DNA from: Lentibacter sp965657785
GTDB lineage: Bacteria > Pseudomonadota > Alphaproteobacteria > Rhodobacterales > Rhodobacteraceae
Direction: 5' to 3'
Assembly (NCBI RefSeq): GCF_965657785.1
Contig: NZ_CBFHPP010000006.1
Coordinates: 62,001 to 126,000, forward strand
Length of the DNA stretch: 64,000 nt
Shown in pieces: positions 7,751 through 15,903 of this stretch. The position numbers and the translations under genes are program-made. How positions within the stretch are numbered: the first letter of the stretch is position 1; every line of letters begins with the position of its first letter. Below the pieces are notes generated by a model, which was not told the origin of the DNA, searched no databases, and saw nothing but the letters and a program-made list of their open reading frames with translations.

Positions 7751-8308
7751 GCGCGGGCGCTGATCACCGCGCGCGGGCGACGCGTTACCGCGCGCCTTAT
7801 TAACACTCCAAAATCACGTTTTGCCGGTGCACGGGTGGTGCACACTTTGTGCACGCTTTTCACCCCCCCCGAATCAGCCCCGTTAACCTTTTTATGTGCG
7901 CCCCGTTTGCCCGCCGCGCAGCCCGCTCCCAAGGGGCGACCCCCCCGCCCGCCGCGTCCGCTCTGCCCCCGTCTCACGCCGCAACAGCGGTCCGGAAAGC
8001 CTGCGCCTGCCGCCCCGAAAAGCGACTGACCCCGAGTTCATATAATTCAATGATTTTATAGACTTACAGGTGGCTTCACCATCTCCCAAACCCCGCACAA
8101 AAAGTGCAGGCCACAGACCGCCCTGCGCCTTACCGCGCCCTTAACCCCACAAGAGGTAAGCTCTACAAGACCAACGCAAATCAACGCCCCTCAAGCGCCA
8201 AATCGCCAAAGCCCAACCCCGCCCAAAACAGCCTCAACCCGCAACGTTTTTCCCTCTCAGTGCACCGCCCCGAAAGCAAAAAAAATAAAATGTAGCAAAA
8301 ACAGTGTG
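7751..8308. other. Non-coding stretch between HD hydrolase and tyrC
   Basis: No convincing gene on either strand; the open frames here have no ribosome-binding site and low-complexity Pro/Ala/Arg composition. It begins very GC-rich with CGCGCGGGCG repeated, contains the phased GTGCAC triplet at 7827-7854, and has two AT-rich patches (8036-8075 and 8275-8335). The flanking genes converge, so this is the shared 3' region of the HD gene and the tyrC operon. Confidence 0.6.
7827..7854. promoter_or_regulatory. Three GTGCAC palindromes spaced exactly 11 bp
   Basis: GTGCAC occurs at 7827, 7838 and 7849, each followed by a 5-bp spacer, so the centres are one helical turn apart. This could be a protein-binding array, but it lies between convergent genes where no promoter is evident. 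Function is not known. Confidence 0.35.
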
Positions 8309-9235
8309 TTAGGATTTTAACTCTTTCTTAACCCGCCCGAAGTCTGGCGCGTCCGTATCCTGCCCCGCTTCAATAATCCCGCGCCTGATCGCCCGTGTGC
8401 GGGTAAAATACGCATGAAGCATATCCCCGTCGCCCGTTCGGATCGCCCGTTGCAGCGCAAAAAGCTCTTCGGTAAAACGCCCCAGAATTTCCAATGTCGC
8501 CTCTTTGTTATTGAGAAAAACATCGCGCCACATGGTCGGATCCGAGGCCGCAATCCGCGTAAAGTCCCGAAAGCCCGCCGCCGAATATTTGATCACTTCA
8601 CTGTCCGTCACACGGCGCAAATCATCGGCCACGCCGACCATCGTATAAGCAATCAAATGCGGCGCGTGAGAGGTCACACCCAGCACAAGGTCGTGGTGCT
8701 CCGCATCCATTTCCTCAACCTTCGCACCAATCCCCTCCCAAAGGTCGCGCAGGGTTTTCACCGCCTCAGGCGGCGTGCCCTCCGCGGGAACCAGCAGGGT
8801 ATAGCGGTTGTCAAACAGCTCCGCAAAGCCCGAGCGCGGGCCGGAATGCTCGGTTCCCGCCAAAGGGTGAGCCGGAATAAAATTAACATTTTCAGATAGA
8901 TGCGGCCCAACAGCCTCGATCACCGCCTTTTTGACAGAGCCAACATCACTGACGGTCGCACCCGCCTTCAGATAGGGTGCAATTTCTTGCGCCACAGCGC
9001 CCATCGCGCCCACAGGCACACAGAGCACAACGAGGTCAGCGTCTTTCACAGCCTCCGCCGCACTGTCACAGACGACATCGCACAGGCCGATCTCGCGGGC
9101 CGTATCGCGGGTCTCGCTTGAGCGTGCATAGCCACGCACCTCGCCCGCAAGGCCGCCGCGTTTCATGGCCCAAAACATCGACGAGGCAATCAAGCCCAGC
9201 CCGATCAGAGCGACTTTTTCATATGTCTGGCTCAT
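8309..9235 (-). CDS. tyrC: Prephenate/arogenate (cyclohexadienyl) dehydrogenase
   Basis: 308 residues. NAD(P)-dependent oxidative decarboxylation of prephenate or arogenate in tyrosine synthesis. The N-terminal Rossmann motif VALIGLGLIASS is at about residues 8-19. The substrate-domain blocks SDVGSVKKAV, IPAHPLAGTEHSG, SHAPHLIAY and GFRDFTRIA are all present; the His of AHPLAGTEHSG is the known catalytic region. The ATG at 9235 overlaps the hisC stop as ATGA, so I prefer it over the frame's earlier codon at 9253. Co-translation with a HisC-type aminotransferase fits aromatic amino acid synthesis. Downstream there is a long non-coding stretch. Confidence 0.92.
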   Translation of the reverse strand: MSQTYEKVALIGLGLIASSMFWAMKRGGLAGEVRGYARSSETRDTAREIGLCDVVCDSAAEAVKDADLVVLCVPVGAMGAVAQEIAPYLKAGATVSDVGSVKKAVIEAVGPHLSENVNFIPAHPLAGTEHSGPRSGFAELFDNRYTLLVPAEGTPPEAVKTLRDLWEGIGAKVEEMDAEHHDLVLGVTSHAPHLIAYTMVGVADDLRRVTDSEVIKYSAAGFRDFTRIAASDPTMWRDVFLNNKEATLEILGRFTEELFALQRAIRTGDGDMLHAYFTRTRAIRRGIIEAGQDTDAPDFGRVKKELKS

Positions 9236-10314
9236 GCCTGACCCTCCCGCCATTTCGTAAGCGCCGCAATCAAACGGCCCGTCTGCGCCTCATTGCCCAC
9301 AGTCATTCTGAGTCCTTCGGCAAATCCATACCCCGTGACACGGCGTACCAATATGCCTTCACCCTGCAAGGCCAGATCCACCGCCCCCGCCTCTGCCGCG
9401 TCCGTGAAGCGCGCCAAAACAAAGTTCGCGTGGCTCTCGTCACAGGCCACACCCAACTGGCGCAATGCCCCCGTCAGCCGCGCCCGCTGCGCCGCGTTCA
9501 AAGCCGTGCAATTCGGCACCCAGTCCAAGTCCTCTACAGCCGCCTGCGCCGCCTGAAGCTGCACCGTCGAAAGGTTAAACGGCTGCCTGATCCGCGTCAT
9601 GACATCAATCATCTCGCGTGGCCCGTAGCCCCAGCCAATGCGCAGCCCGCCCAGCCCGTAGACTTTGGAAAACGTTCGCGTCATCAAGACGTTAGGAAGC
9701 TCGGCCACAAGGCCCGCGCCGCCATCATAGCCCTCGGCATACTCGGCATAAGCGCCGTCAATCACCAAAATAACATTTGCAGGCAAACCCCGCGCAAGCC
9801 GCTCAAGCTCGCCCTCGGGCAGCATTGTGCCCGTCGGGTTGGCTGGGTTGGCCAGCATAACAAGCCGCGTGCGCTCACCGACAGCCGCAAGGATTGTATC
9901 AACACTCACAACCCGCTCAGCCTCCGCCACCTGAACAGGCGTGGCCCCCGCCATATGCGCAAGGATCGGATACATAGAGAAGCCGTGTTCGGTGTAGATA
10001 ATCTCGTCACCGTCGCCTGCATAAGCCTGACAGACGAATTGTAAAACCTCATCAGAGCCAACACCACAGATGATCTGCTCGGGCGCCAGCCCATAGGCTT
10101 TCCCGATCGCGGCACGCAGCTCGGCATGGTCGGTTGAGGGATAGCGATGAACCTCACTGGCCGCCTGCGCAATCGCAGCCATGGCTGCGGGAGGCGGGCC
10201 AAGCGGGTTCTCGTTTGAAGACAGCTTCAAAACATCCGAATGCCCAGCAATACTAGACTTTCCGCCCTCATAAAGAGCGATATTCATGATCCCTGCTTGC
10301 GGTGTAAGGCGCAT
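9232..10314 (-). CDS. hisC: HisC-family aminotransferase (histidinol-phosphate/aromatic)
   Basis: 360 residues, class I/II PLP enzyme. The Schiff-base lysine is in TFSKVYGLGGLRIGWG (K217), with substrate and cofactor blocks SSNENPLGPPP, VGSDEVLQF and ANPANPTG. The family converts imidazole-acetol phosphate and glutamate to histidinol phosphate. Coupling to tyrC by an ATGA overlap suggests that it may also, or mainly, transaminate prephenate, phenylpyruvate or hydroxyphenylpyruvate; sequence alone does not decide this. The ATG at 10314 has GGAGA five bases upstream and is better supported than the frame start at 10335. Confidence 0.88.
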   Translation of the reverse strand: MRLTPQAGIMNIALYEGGKSSIAGHSDVLKLSSNENPLGPPPAAMAAIAQAASEVHRYPSTDHAELRAAIGKAYGLAPEQIICGVGSDEVLQFVCQAYAGDGDEIIYTEHGFSMYPILAHMAGATPVQVAEAERVVSVDTILAAVGERTRLVMLANPANPTGTMLPEGELERLARGLPANVILVIDGAYAEYAEGYDGGAGLVAELPNVLMTRTFSKVYGLGGLRIGWGYGPREMIDVMTRIRQPFNLSTVQLQAAQAAVEDLDWVPNCTALNAAQRARLTGALRQLGVACDESHANFVLARFTDAAEAGAVDLALQGEGILVRRVTGYGFAEGLRMTVGNEAQTGRLIAALTKWREGQA

Positions 10315-10370
10315 TCTTCTCTCCAAATTCCTCACAGGTCATACTGACAGACAGACCCTGCTGCCAGCAA

Positions 10371-10405
10371 AGAAAAAGGGCCGCAGCGGTATCCCGCCAC
10401 AGCCC
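10371..10405 (-). terminator. Rho-independent terminator of rpsD
   Basis: On the minus strand GGGCTGTGGCGG pairs with CCGCTGCGGCCC around a GATA loop (12 bp with three G-T pairs) and is followed by TTTTTC. It starts 30 bp after the rpsD stop. Confidence 0.85.
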
Positions 10406-10434
10406 TCTGATAAAGCTTTGCGAAATACGCGTGC

Positions 10435-11055
10435 TTAGTTTTGTGCGTAATATTCGATAACGAGGTTTGGTTCCATCACAACCGGGTATGGCACATCGCC
10501 AAGACCAGGAGCGCGCACAAATGTCGCTTTCATTTTGGAGTGATCCGCATCGATGTAATCAGGCACGTCACGCTCTGCGAGCTGAGTGGCTTCGATCACA
10601 ACAGCGATCTGCTTGGAGCGATCACGCACTTCAATGACATCGCCCTCTTTGACGCGGTATGAAGGAATGTTGACCTTCTTGCCGTTCACAGTGACGTGGC
10701 CGTGGTTTACGAACTGTCGTGCCGCAAAAACTGTCGCAACAAACTTCGCACGGTAAACAACCGCATCAAGACGGCGCTCGAGCAGACCAATCAGGTTCTC
10801 GCCTGTATCGCCTTTTACGCGCTCAGCTTCTTTAAAGATGCGGCGGAATTGCTTCTCTGTCAGGTCGCCGTAGTAGCCTTTCAGCTTCTGCTTGGCGCGA
10901 AGCTGCAGACCGAAGTCAGACAGTTTGCCCTTGCGGCGCTGACCGTGCTGGCCGGGGCCATATTCACGACGGTTTACAGGCGACTTGGGGCGGCCCCAAA
11001 TGTTTTCGCCCATGCGGCGGTCAATTTTGTACTTGGCAGATGTGCGTTTGGTCAC
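10435..11055 (-). CDS. rpsD: 30S ribosomal protein S4
   Basis: 206 residues, the normal length. S4 is a primary 16S rRNA binder that nucleates assembly of the small subunit body. The N-terminus carries the expected basic region (KYKIDRRMGENIWGRPKSPV), and the S4 RNA-binding domain is at about residues 95-160 (RLDAVVYRAKFVATVFAARQFVNHGHVTVNGKKV in the normal order). Zinc-binding cysteines of the C+ form are absent, so this is a C- paralogue. It is monocistronic: a strong promoter lies upstream and a terminator immediately downstream. As in other alphaproteobacteria it is not within the alpha operon. Confidence 0.98.
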   Translation of the reverse strand: MTKRTSAKYKIDRRMGENIWGRPKSPVNRREYGPGQHGQRRKGKLSDFGLQLRAKQKLKGYYGDLTEKQFRRIFKEAERVKGDTGENLIGLLERRLDAVVYRAKFVATVFAARQFVNHGHVTVNGKKVNIPSYRVKEGDVIEVRDRSKQIAVVIEATQLAERDVPDYIDADHSKMKATFVRAPGLGDVPYPVVMEPNLVIEYYAQN

Positions 11056-11172
11056 AGCTGATATCCTTCTAAAAACGAGGCCTCAAGCGGGCCACTATGA
11101 AGGGCGTTGTCCTCTGGCCTAGGGCCTGACAGGGATCCTCTTGCGAGGGCCACCAACACCAATGAAGCCGCG

Positions 11173-11200
11173 CTTATATCTGCGCTCGGCTCTGAGTCAA
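11173..11200 (-). promoter_or_regulatory. Sigma-70-type promoter of rpsD
   Basis: Read on the minus strand: TTGACT (11200-11195), 16-bp spacer, TATAAG (11178-11173). This predicts a leader of about 110 bases before the rpsD ATG. The leader contains GAGGGCC/GGCCCT-type short complements but I see no named autoregulatory fold. Confidence 0.75.
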
Positions 11201-11231
11201 GCGCAAACCCGTTGTTTTCGGCTGCAAATGG

Positions 11232-12293
11232 CTAGGCCGCTTCATACGAAAGGATCGCCGCTTCCGATTCCGACAAATTGCGCCGCGCAAAAGCCCCATA
11301 CCGTTCTGGCTGCACCTCAAAATCAGGATGCATTCGCAAAAGCGCCTCGCGGTCTTCATCGCTCAATGTTGCCAGCGCTGTATTGGCGGGGTGGAAGCTT
11401 TCCGTCTCCACGCCATTGGCCCAGACAATCTGGTGATTTGGTAGCAGAAGGTGAACATAGGTCACCTCTTTCATTTGGCTGTCGATCACAATGTCTTGGC
11501 CATTGAGCATATCTTTCGCACGCACCAGCACTTCGTCTGTATTAAACAGAGATCGCGCCACAGCCCCTCTCACAAGCATACGATGCTCAGGAGAGACAAC
11601 AAGCTCATGGTCTGGCCGCTCGATGCCCAGCGCCCCTGCCCTGAAGCGGATCGGCCGCAAGCGCGGCATAGCAAACAGCCTCGCTCCCGTCATACGCCGC
11701 TGCCCGACCCATTGGATTTCCTGTGCACCCGCATCTTTGGTTTGCACATAATCGCCTTGCCTTAGCGTCTCGATCGCCCTCACCCCATCAGGCGTGGCAA
11801 TCCGTGTGCCAGGCGTGAAGCAAATCACCCCGCCCGCATCTGGCCCCTCGGCACTTTGTCGTGCGGGCTCAAAACTCTGATGCACAATCCAAAGATCGCG
11901 GCTTTTCGGTGGGAGCTGGTCCACAAACATCAACAAAGGTTGCGCCTCGGCACCAATTTCAATCAGCGTCACCGTGTAACTTTGCGTTCCATCCGTCACA
12001 ACAAAGCTGTTGTCACTCATCTCGTCAGACGTCTCCCTCGCCATGTCGCGCCTGTCGCTGGTTGCGACCCCGACCAAGCGGTGCACCATGCGCGCCGCGC
12101 GCCGTCTGAGGTTTGTCTCGTCGTCCGCCTTGTCTAGCCGCAATAGCTCGGAAGGCCCGTCAACGCGCACAGCGTCTCCCTGCCAAGACCACGTTGCCCC
12201 AACGTTCAGGTCTGCCACTGGCGCATTCGCCAGCCCGTCTATTTTTATTTGCGGCCAAGAGATAACGAACGTGCCCTTAAAGCCCGTTTCCAT
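11232..12293 (-). CDS. Hint-domain protein
   Basis: 353 residues from the ATG at 12293 (the frame continues to a GTG at 12344, but homologues I know begin with the M-x-T-G-F-x-G-T-F motif). The N-terminal half has no name I recognise. The C-terminal half, from about residue 158, is a Hedgehog/intein-type Hint domain: it opens with CFTPGTRIATPDG, has the block VVSPEHRMLV, and continues to HLLLPNHQIVWANGVETESFHP. Hint domains can catalyse N-S acyl shift at the first Cys and cleave the upstream peptide. There is no canonical His-Asn end, so splicing is unlikely; N-terminal processing is possible. These proteins are frequent in Rhodobacterales, often as domains of secreted proteins. No signal peptide is seen. 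Confidence 0.8.
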   Translation of the reverse strand: METGFKGTFVISWPQIKIDGLANAPVADLNVGATWSWQGDAVRVDGPSELLRLDKADDETNLRRRAARMVHRLVGVATSDRRDMARETSDEMSDNSFVVTDGTQSYTVTLIEIGAEAQPLLMFVDQLPPKSRDLWIVHQSFEPARQSAEGPDAGGVICFTPGTRIATPDGVRAIETLRQGDYVQTKDAGAQEIQWVGQRRMTGARLFAMPRLRPIRFRAGALGIERPDHELVVSPEHRMLVRGAVARSLFNTDEVLVRAKDMLNGQDIVIDSQMKEVTYVHLLLPNHQIVWANGVETESFHPANTALATLSDEDREALLRMHPDFEVQPERYGAFARRNLSESEAAILSYEAA

Positions 12294-12515
12294 CACTACT
12301 GCCTGCCTCGATCTTGTTTTTATTTTATGCTGGGACGCTAGCACGTGAGATTCTCACTGCATACCCCCGAAAACACAGGATGAATCCTGATTGTGGCAAA
12401 AAAGCTGACGCGAAAAGGCGTCAGGCCTCACGGGAAAAAGCGCAGCCATAGCGCGCGCAGACCCAGACCAAAAGCGAGCCTAGACATACCCGCCATAGCC
12501 TGCAAGATTGCCTTC

Positions 12516-13391
12516 ATGACACTCAAAATAGACCTATTGCGCGCATTCTGTGCTGTGGCCGAAACAGGCTCGCTCGCCAAAGCCGCCGCCTCCTTGAAGC
12601 GCACGCCCTCGGCTGTCTCCATGTCTCTCAAGCAATTTGAGGATCATTTGGGCGCACCGCTTTTTGTTGGCAGTCGCAAATCAAAGCTCACCCCTCTGGG
12701 GCAAGCGATCCTGAGCGAAGCCTCCGAACAAATCACTCATTTCGCACGCTCCGTGCGGCGTATAGAAGGCCTCGCCCGCGCAACACACGGACAAGTGCGT
12801 ATCGCAGTCACCCCCTCTGTCGCACAGACCGTCCTGCCTGATATCATCAAAACCTATAGCGCTCTTTACCCAGACGTTTCTGTCGAGCTGCGCGATCTTG
12901 ACAGCGCAGGCGTCTTGGCCGAACTCGAAGCAGACCGCGCCGATATCGGGATCGCCTCGCTTCCAGAGCGTGCGGGGTTTGAGCGTTTCGAGCTGTTTTC
13001 TGATCCCTTCGGTGTGGTCTGCCGCGCCGATCATCCCCTAGCGCCCAAATGGGAAAGCCTCACTTGGTCAGACATCATTGACGAGCCCCTGATTTCAAAC
13101 GGTCTTTGTGAAATGATCAGTGACCCCGCCTTTGCTGCGATGCTCACACGATCCCGCCTTTTCGTGCGCAGCACAGCCTCCCTCCTCGCGCTGTTGCGTG
13201 CCAATGTCGGGATCACCATTTTGCCAAAGCGCGCCCTCGGGGCTGCGGACGACGAGTTGGTATTTTTGCCCCTCAAAGACAGCACCGCACAACGCCACGT
13301 TCATGTGATGCATCGCACCGAAGGTCAGCTCTTGCCCCCCGCGCTGCACTTCAGCGACACGTTGCGCCAAGCGGCACTTCAGAAATTCTGA
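12516..13391 (+). CDS. LysR-family transcriptional regulator
   Basis: 291 residues from the ATG at 12516 (the open frame extends upstream, but that part is Arg/Lys-rich and lacks family pattern). The N-terminal winged helix-turn-helix is clear: LLRAFCAVAETGSLAKAAASLKRTPSAVSMSLKQFE at about residues 5-40 in order. Residues about 90-291 form the periplasmic-binding-like effector domain. It is transcribed in the same direction as the aldehyde dehydrogenase operon, 78 bp upstream of it, and is the likely regulator of that operon. A CTGAAGC/GCTTCAG inverted repeat spans its stop codon and the gap, 31 bases apart, but this is not a proven operator. Confidence 0.92.
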   Translation: MTLKIDLLRAFCAVAETGSLAKAAASLKRTPSAVSMSLKQFEDHLGAPLFVGSRKSKLTPLGQAILSEASEQITHFARSVRRIEGLARATHGQVRIAVTPSVAQTVLPDIIKTYSALYPDVSVELRDLDSAGVLAELEADRADIGIASLPERAGFERFELFSDPFGVVCRADHPLAPKWESLTWSDIIDEPLISNGLCEMISDPAFAAMLTRSRLFVRSTASLLALLRANVGITILPKRALGAADDELVFLPLKDSTAQRHVHVMHRTEGQLLPPALHFSDTLRQAALQKF

Positions 13392-13469
13392 AGCCAGATT
13401 CAATTAAATTCGTTTGATCTGTAGCTTCAGGCGGTCCAAAAAGGAAGAAACCTTGGCTCAGGAACCCTT

Positions 13470-14921
13470 ATGACCGATATCAAACCAAATTTCATCGCTG
13501 GCGCATGGAGCACAGGCGCAGGCGTCGTCGAAAACTACAATCCGTCTGATCTGTCCGAGCTGGTCGGCCTCTACGCACAAGCCTCCTCTGACGAGCTCGA
13601 CACAGCCATTGAAGCCGCCCAGCGCGCCCAAATCGAATGGGCCGCCTATGGTCTTGAGCGCAAGCAAGCTGTTCTCAATGCAATCGGCACCGAAATGATG
13701 GCGCGCGCCGAAGAGCTCGGCACACTGCTCAGTCGCGAAGAAGGCAAGCCGCTCGCCGAGGGCAAGGGCGAGGTTTACCGCGCAGGCCAGTTCTTTACCT
13801 ATTACGCCGCCGAAGTCCTGCGCCAGCTCGGCCAGAACGCACAGTCCGTGCGCCCGGGCGTTGATATCGACATTCGCCGCGAGCCTGTAGGCACAGTCGC
13901 CGTGATCAGCCCGTGGAACTTCCCCACTGCCACAGCCAGCTGGAAAATTGCGCCCGCGCTGGCCTATGGCAACGCCGTGATCTGGAAGCCCGCCAATGCA
14001 ACGCCAGCTTCGGCGCAGGCCTTGGCCGAAATCATCTCGCGTCAGGACATCCCCAAGGGCCTCTTCAGCCTTGTGATGGGTTCTGGCCGCGATATCGGCC
14101 AGAAGCTTGTCGAACACAAAGGCATCAACGCCATTTCCTTTACAGGCTCCGTCCCCGTTGGCCGCGGCATCGCACAGGCGGCTGTCGGTAACTTTACCAA
14201 GCTGCAAATGGAAATGGGGTCCAAAAACGCGCTCGCTGTCATGGACGATGGCGACCTTGACCTTGCCGTGGCTGTTGCCCTCGGCGGGGCCTTTGGCGGA
14301 ACGGGCCAAAAATGCACAGCCTCCTCGCGCCTTGTCGTGCACGAAGCAGTGCATGACGCCTTCGTTGAAAAGCTCGTGGCAGGCGCTCAGGCTATGAAAG
14401 TCGGTCATGCCCTCGAAGAGGGCACCCAGATCGGTCCGGTTGTGAGCGAAACGCAGCTGAAAGAAAACCTTGCATGGGTTGCCAAAGGCCGCGCCGAAGG
14501 GGCAGAGCTGGCCTGTGGCGGTGAGCAAGTTGAGCGCGCCACCCAAGGCTACTTTATGACTCCGGGGGTTTTCCTGGGCACGACCAACGCTATGGACATC
14601 AACCGAGAAGAGCTTTTTGCACCGCTCACCGCTGTGATCAAAGTGGGCAGCTATGACGAGGCCCTGCATACAGTCAACGACACCCGCTTTGGCCTCACAG
14701 CCGGGATCGTGACCCGCTCCTTGGCCCGCGCCAGCGACTTCCGAGCGCGTGCCCGCTCAGGCTGTGTGATGGTCAATCTGGCCACCGCAGGCACAGATTA
14801 TCATGTCCCCTTCGGCGGGCGCGGGGAAAGCTCCTATGGCCCGCGCGAACAAGGCTCTGCGGCAGCGGAGTTCTACACAACCGTGAAAACCGCTTATATT
14901 TCCGCAGGCTTGCCAGAGTAG
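13470..14921 (+). CDS. Aldehyde dehydrogenase, alpha-ketoglutarate-semialdehyde-dehydrogenase-like
   Basis: 483 residues, NAD(P)-dependent oxidation of an aldehyde to the acid. Catalytic Cys282 is in GGTGQKCTASSR; the general-base Glu is in LQMEMGSKNALAV; the oxyanion Asn region is ISPWNFPTA; the cofactor loop is SFTGSVPVGRGI. The GSKN and TGQKCTASSR wording is closest to the group that oxidises 2,5-dioxopentanoate (alpha-ketoglutarate semialdehyde), but substrate assignment is inference. It opens a four-gene operon with the M19-like protein, the 555-residue unknown and the DUF3726 protein, spaced 4 bp or overlapping. Confidence 0.88.
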   Translation: MTDIKPNFIAGAWSTGAGVVENYNPSDLSELVGLYAQASSDELDTAIEAAQRAQIEWAAYGLERKQAVLNAIGTEMMARAEELGTLLSREEGKPLAEGKGEVYRAGQFFTYYAAEVLRQLGQNAQSVRPGVDIDIRREPVGTVAVISPWNFPTATASWKIAPALAYGNAVIWKPANATPASAQALAEIISRQDIPKGLFSLVMGSGRDIGQKLVEHKGINAISFTGSVPVGRGIAQAAVGNFTKLQMEMGSKNALAVMDDGDLDLAVAVALGGAFGGTGQKCTASSRLVVHEAVHDAFVEKLVAGAQAMKVGHALEEGTQIGPVVSETQLKENLAWVAKGRAEGAELACGGEQVERATQGYFMTPGVFLGTTNAMDINREELFAPLTAVIKVGSYDEALHTVNDTRFGLTAGIVTRSLARASDFRARARSGCVMVNLATAGTDYHVPFGGRGESSYGPREQGSAAAEFYTTVKTAYISAGLPE

Positions 14922-14925
14922 ACCC

Positions 14926-15903
14926 ATGTATCGCATCGACAACCTCCAATACGCCAACTGGTCTGAGAAAATCTTCCGCCAAATGCGTGAGGGCGGGTTG
15001 GATGCGGTCCATGTGACCATCGCCTATCACGAAAACTTTCGTGAAACCGTGCTCAACATGGAGCAATGGAACCGCTGGTTTGAACTCTTCCCAGACTTGA
15101 TCCTGAAGGGCCGTTGGGCCAGCGATATTCAACTGGCGCATGAGACAGGCCGAACAGCCATCTTCTTTGGCTTCCAGAACCCATCGCCCATAGAAGATGA
15201 TATCGGCCTCGTCCAAGTGCTGCACGACCTTGGCGCGCGCTTCATGCAGCTGACCTATAATAACCAGTCGCTCCTTGCCACGGGATGTTACGAGGCCGAA
15301 GACACAGGCCTGACGCGAATGGGCAAGCAAGTGGTGCGCGAAATGAACCGCGTGGGGTTGGTGGTTGATATGTCCCACTCCGCCGACCGCTCCACAATTG
15401 AGGCGGCGGATTTCTCCGAGCGCCCCATCGCGATCACCCATGCCAACCCCCACACATGGCAGCCCGCCCTGCGCAACAAACGCGACGACGTGATCCGCGC
15501 AGTGACCTCCAATGGCGGTATGCTCGGCTTCTCCCTCTACCCTCACCACCTCAAAGACAAATCAGCCTGCACTTTGGAAAGCTTCTGCCAAATGATCGCA
15601 GACACAGCCGCAAAATTTGGCGCAGAGCATCTCGGCATAGGCTCTGATCTCTGCCAAGATCAGCCTGATAGCGTGGTGGAGTGGATGCGAGTGGGCCGCT
15701 GGACCAAAGAGATCGACTATGGCGAAGGCTCCGCCGCCGCGCCCGGCTTTCCGCCCATGCCAGACTGGTATCAAGACAACCGTCACTTTGGAAATATCGC
15801 CCAAGGCCTTGCAGATGTCGGCTTTTCCACAGCTGAAACAGAGGGGATCATGGGCGACAACTGGTATCGCTTTTTTGAGCAAAACTTTGGACCCACCCCA
15901 TGA
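14926..15903 (+). CDS. M19 (renal dipeptidase)-like protein lacking N-terminal metal ligands
   Basis: 325 residues with the overall M19 layout: LGARFMQLTYN, GLTRMGKQVVREMNRVGLVVDMSH, then ITHANPHTW and LGIGSD. In true M19 dipeptidases the zinc ligands are an N-terminal HxD, a bridging Glu and two later His. Here the two late His are kept (H151, H172), but the N-terminal DGHNDL motif is replaced by RIDNLQYANW, and the bridging Glu position appears to be Gln84 (FFGFQN). So a normal binuclear dipeptidase is doubtful. The conserved operon context suggests a specialised hydrolase or other amidohydrolase-type activity. Four bases separate it from the aldehyde dehydrogenase; it overlaps the next gene by ATGA. 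Confidence 0.8.
   Translation: MYRIDNLQYANWSEKIFRQMREGGLDAVHVTIAYHENFRETVLNMEQWNRWFELFPDLILKGRWASDIQLAHETGRTAIFFGFQNPSPIEDDIGLVQVLHDLGARFMQLTYNNQSLLATGCYEAEDTGLTRMGKQVVREMNRVGLVVDMSHSADRSTIEAADFSERPIAITHANPHTWQPALRNKRDDVIRAVTSNGGMLGFSLYPHHLKDKSACTLESFCQMIADTAAKFGAEHLGIGSDLCQDQPDSVVEWMRVGRWTKEIDYGEGSAAAPGFPPMPDWYQDNRHFGNIAQGLADVGFSTAETEGIMGDNWYRFFEQNFGPTP

Noticed and set aside
8030..8110. A tRNA or ncRNA in the AT-rich patch upstream of the tyrC 3' end
   Set aside because: No T-loop, anticodon arm or stable cloverleaf could be found by eye.
13387..13434. CTGAAGC/GCTTCAG repeat as a LysR operator
   Set aside because: Arms are 31 bases apart and one overlaps a coding end; it lacks the T-N11-A pattern, so kept only as a remark.
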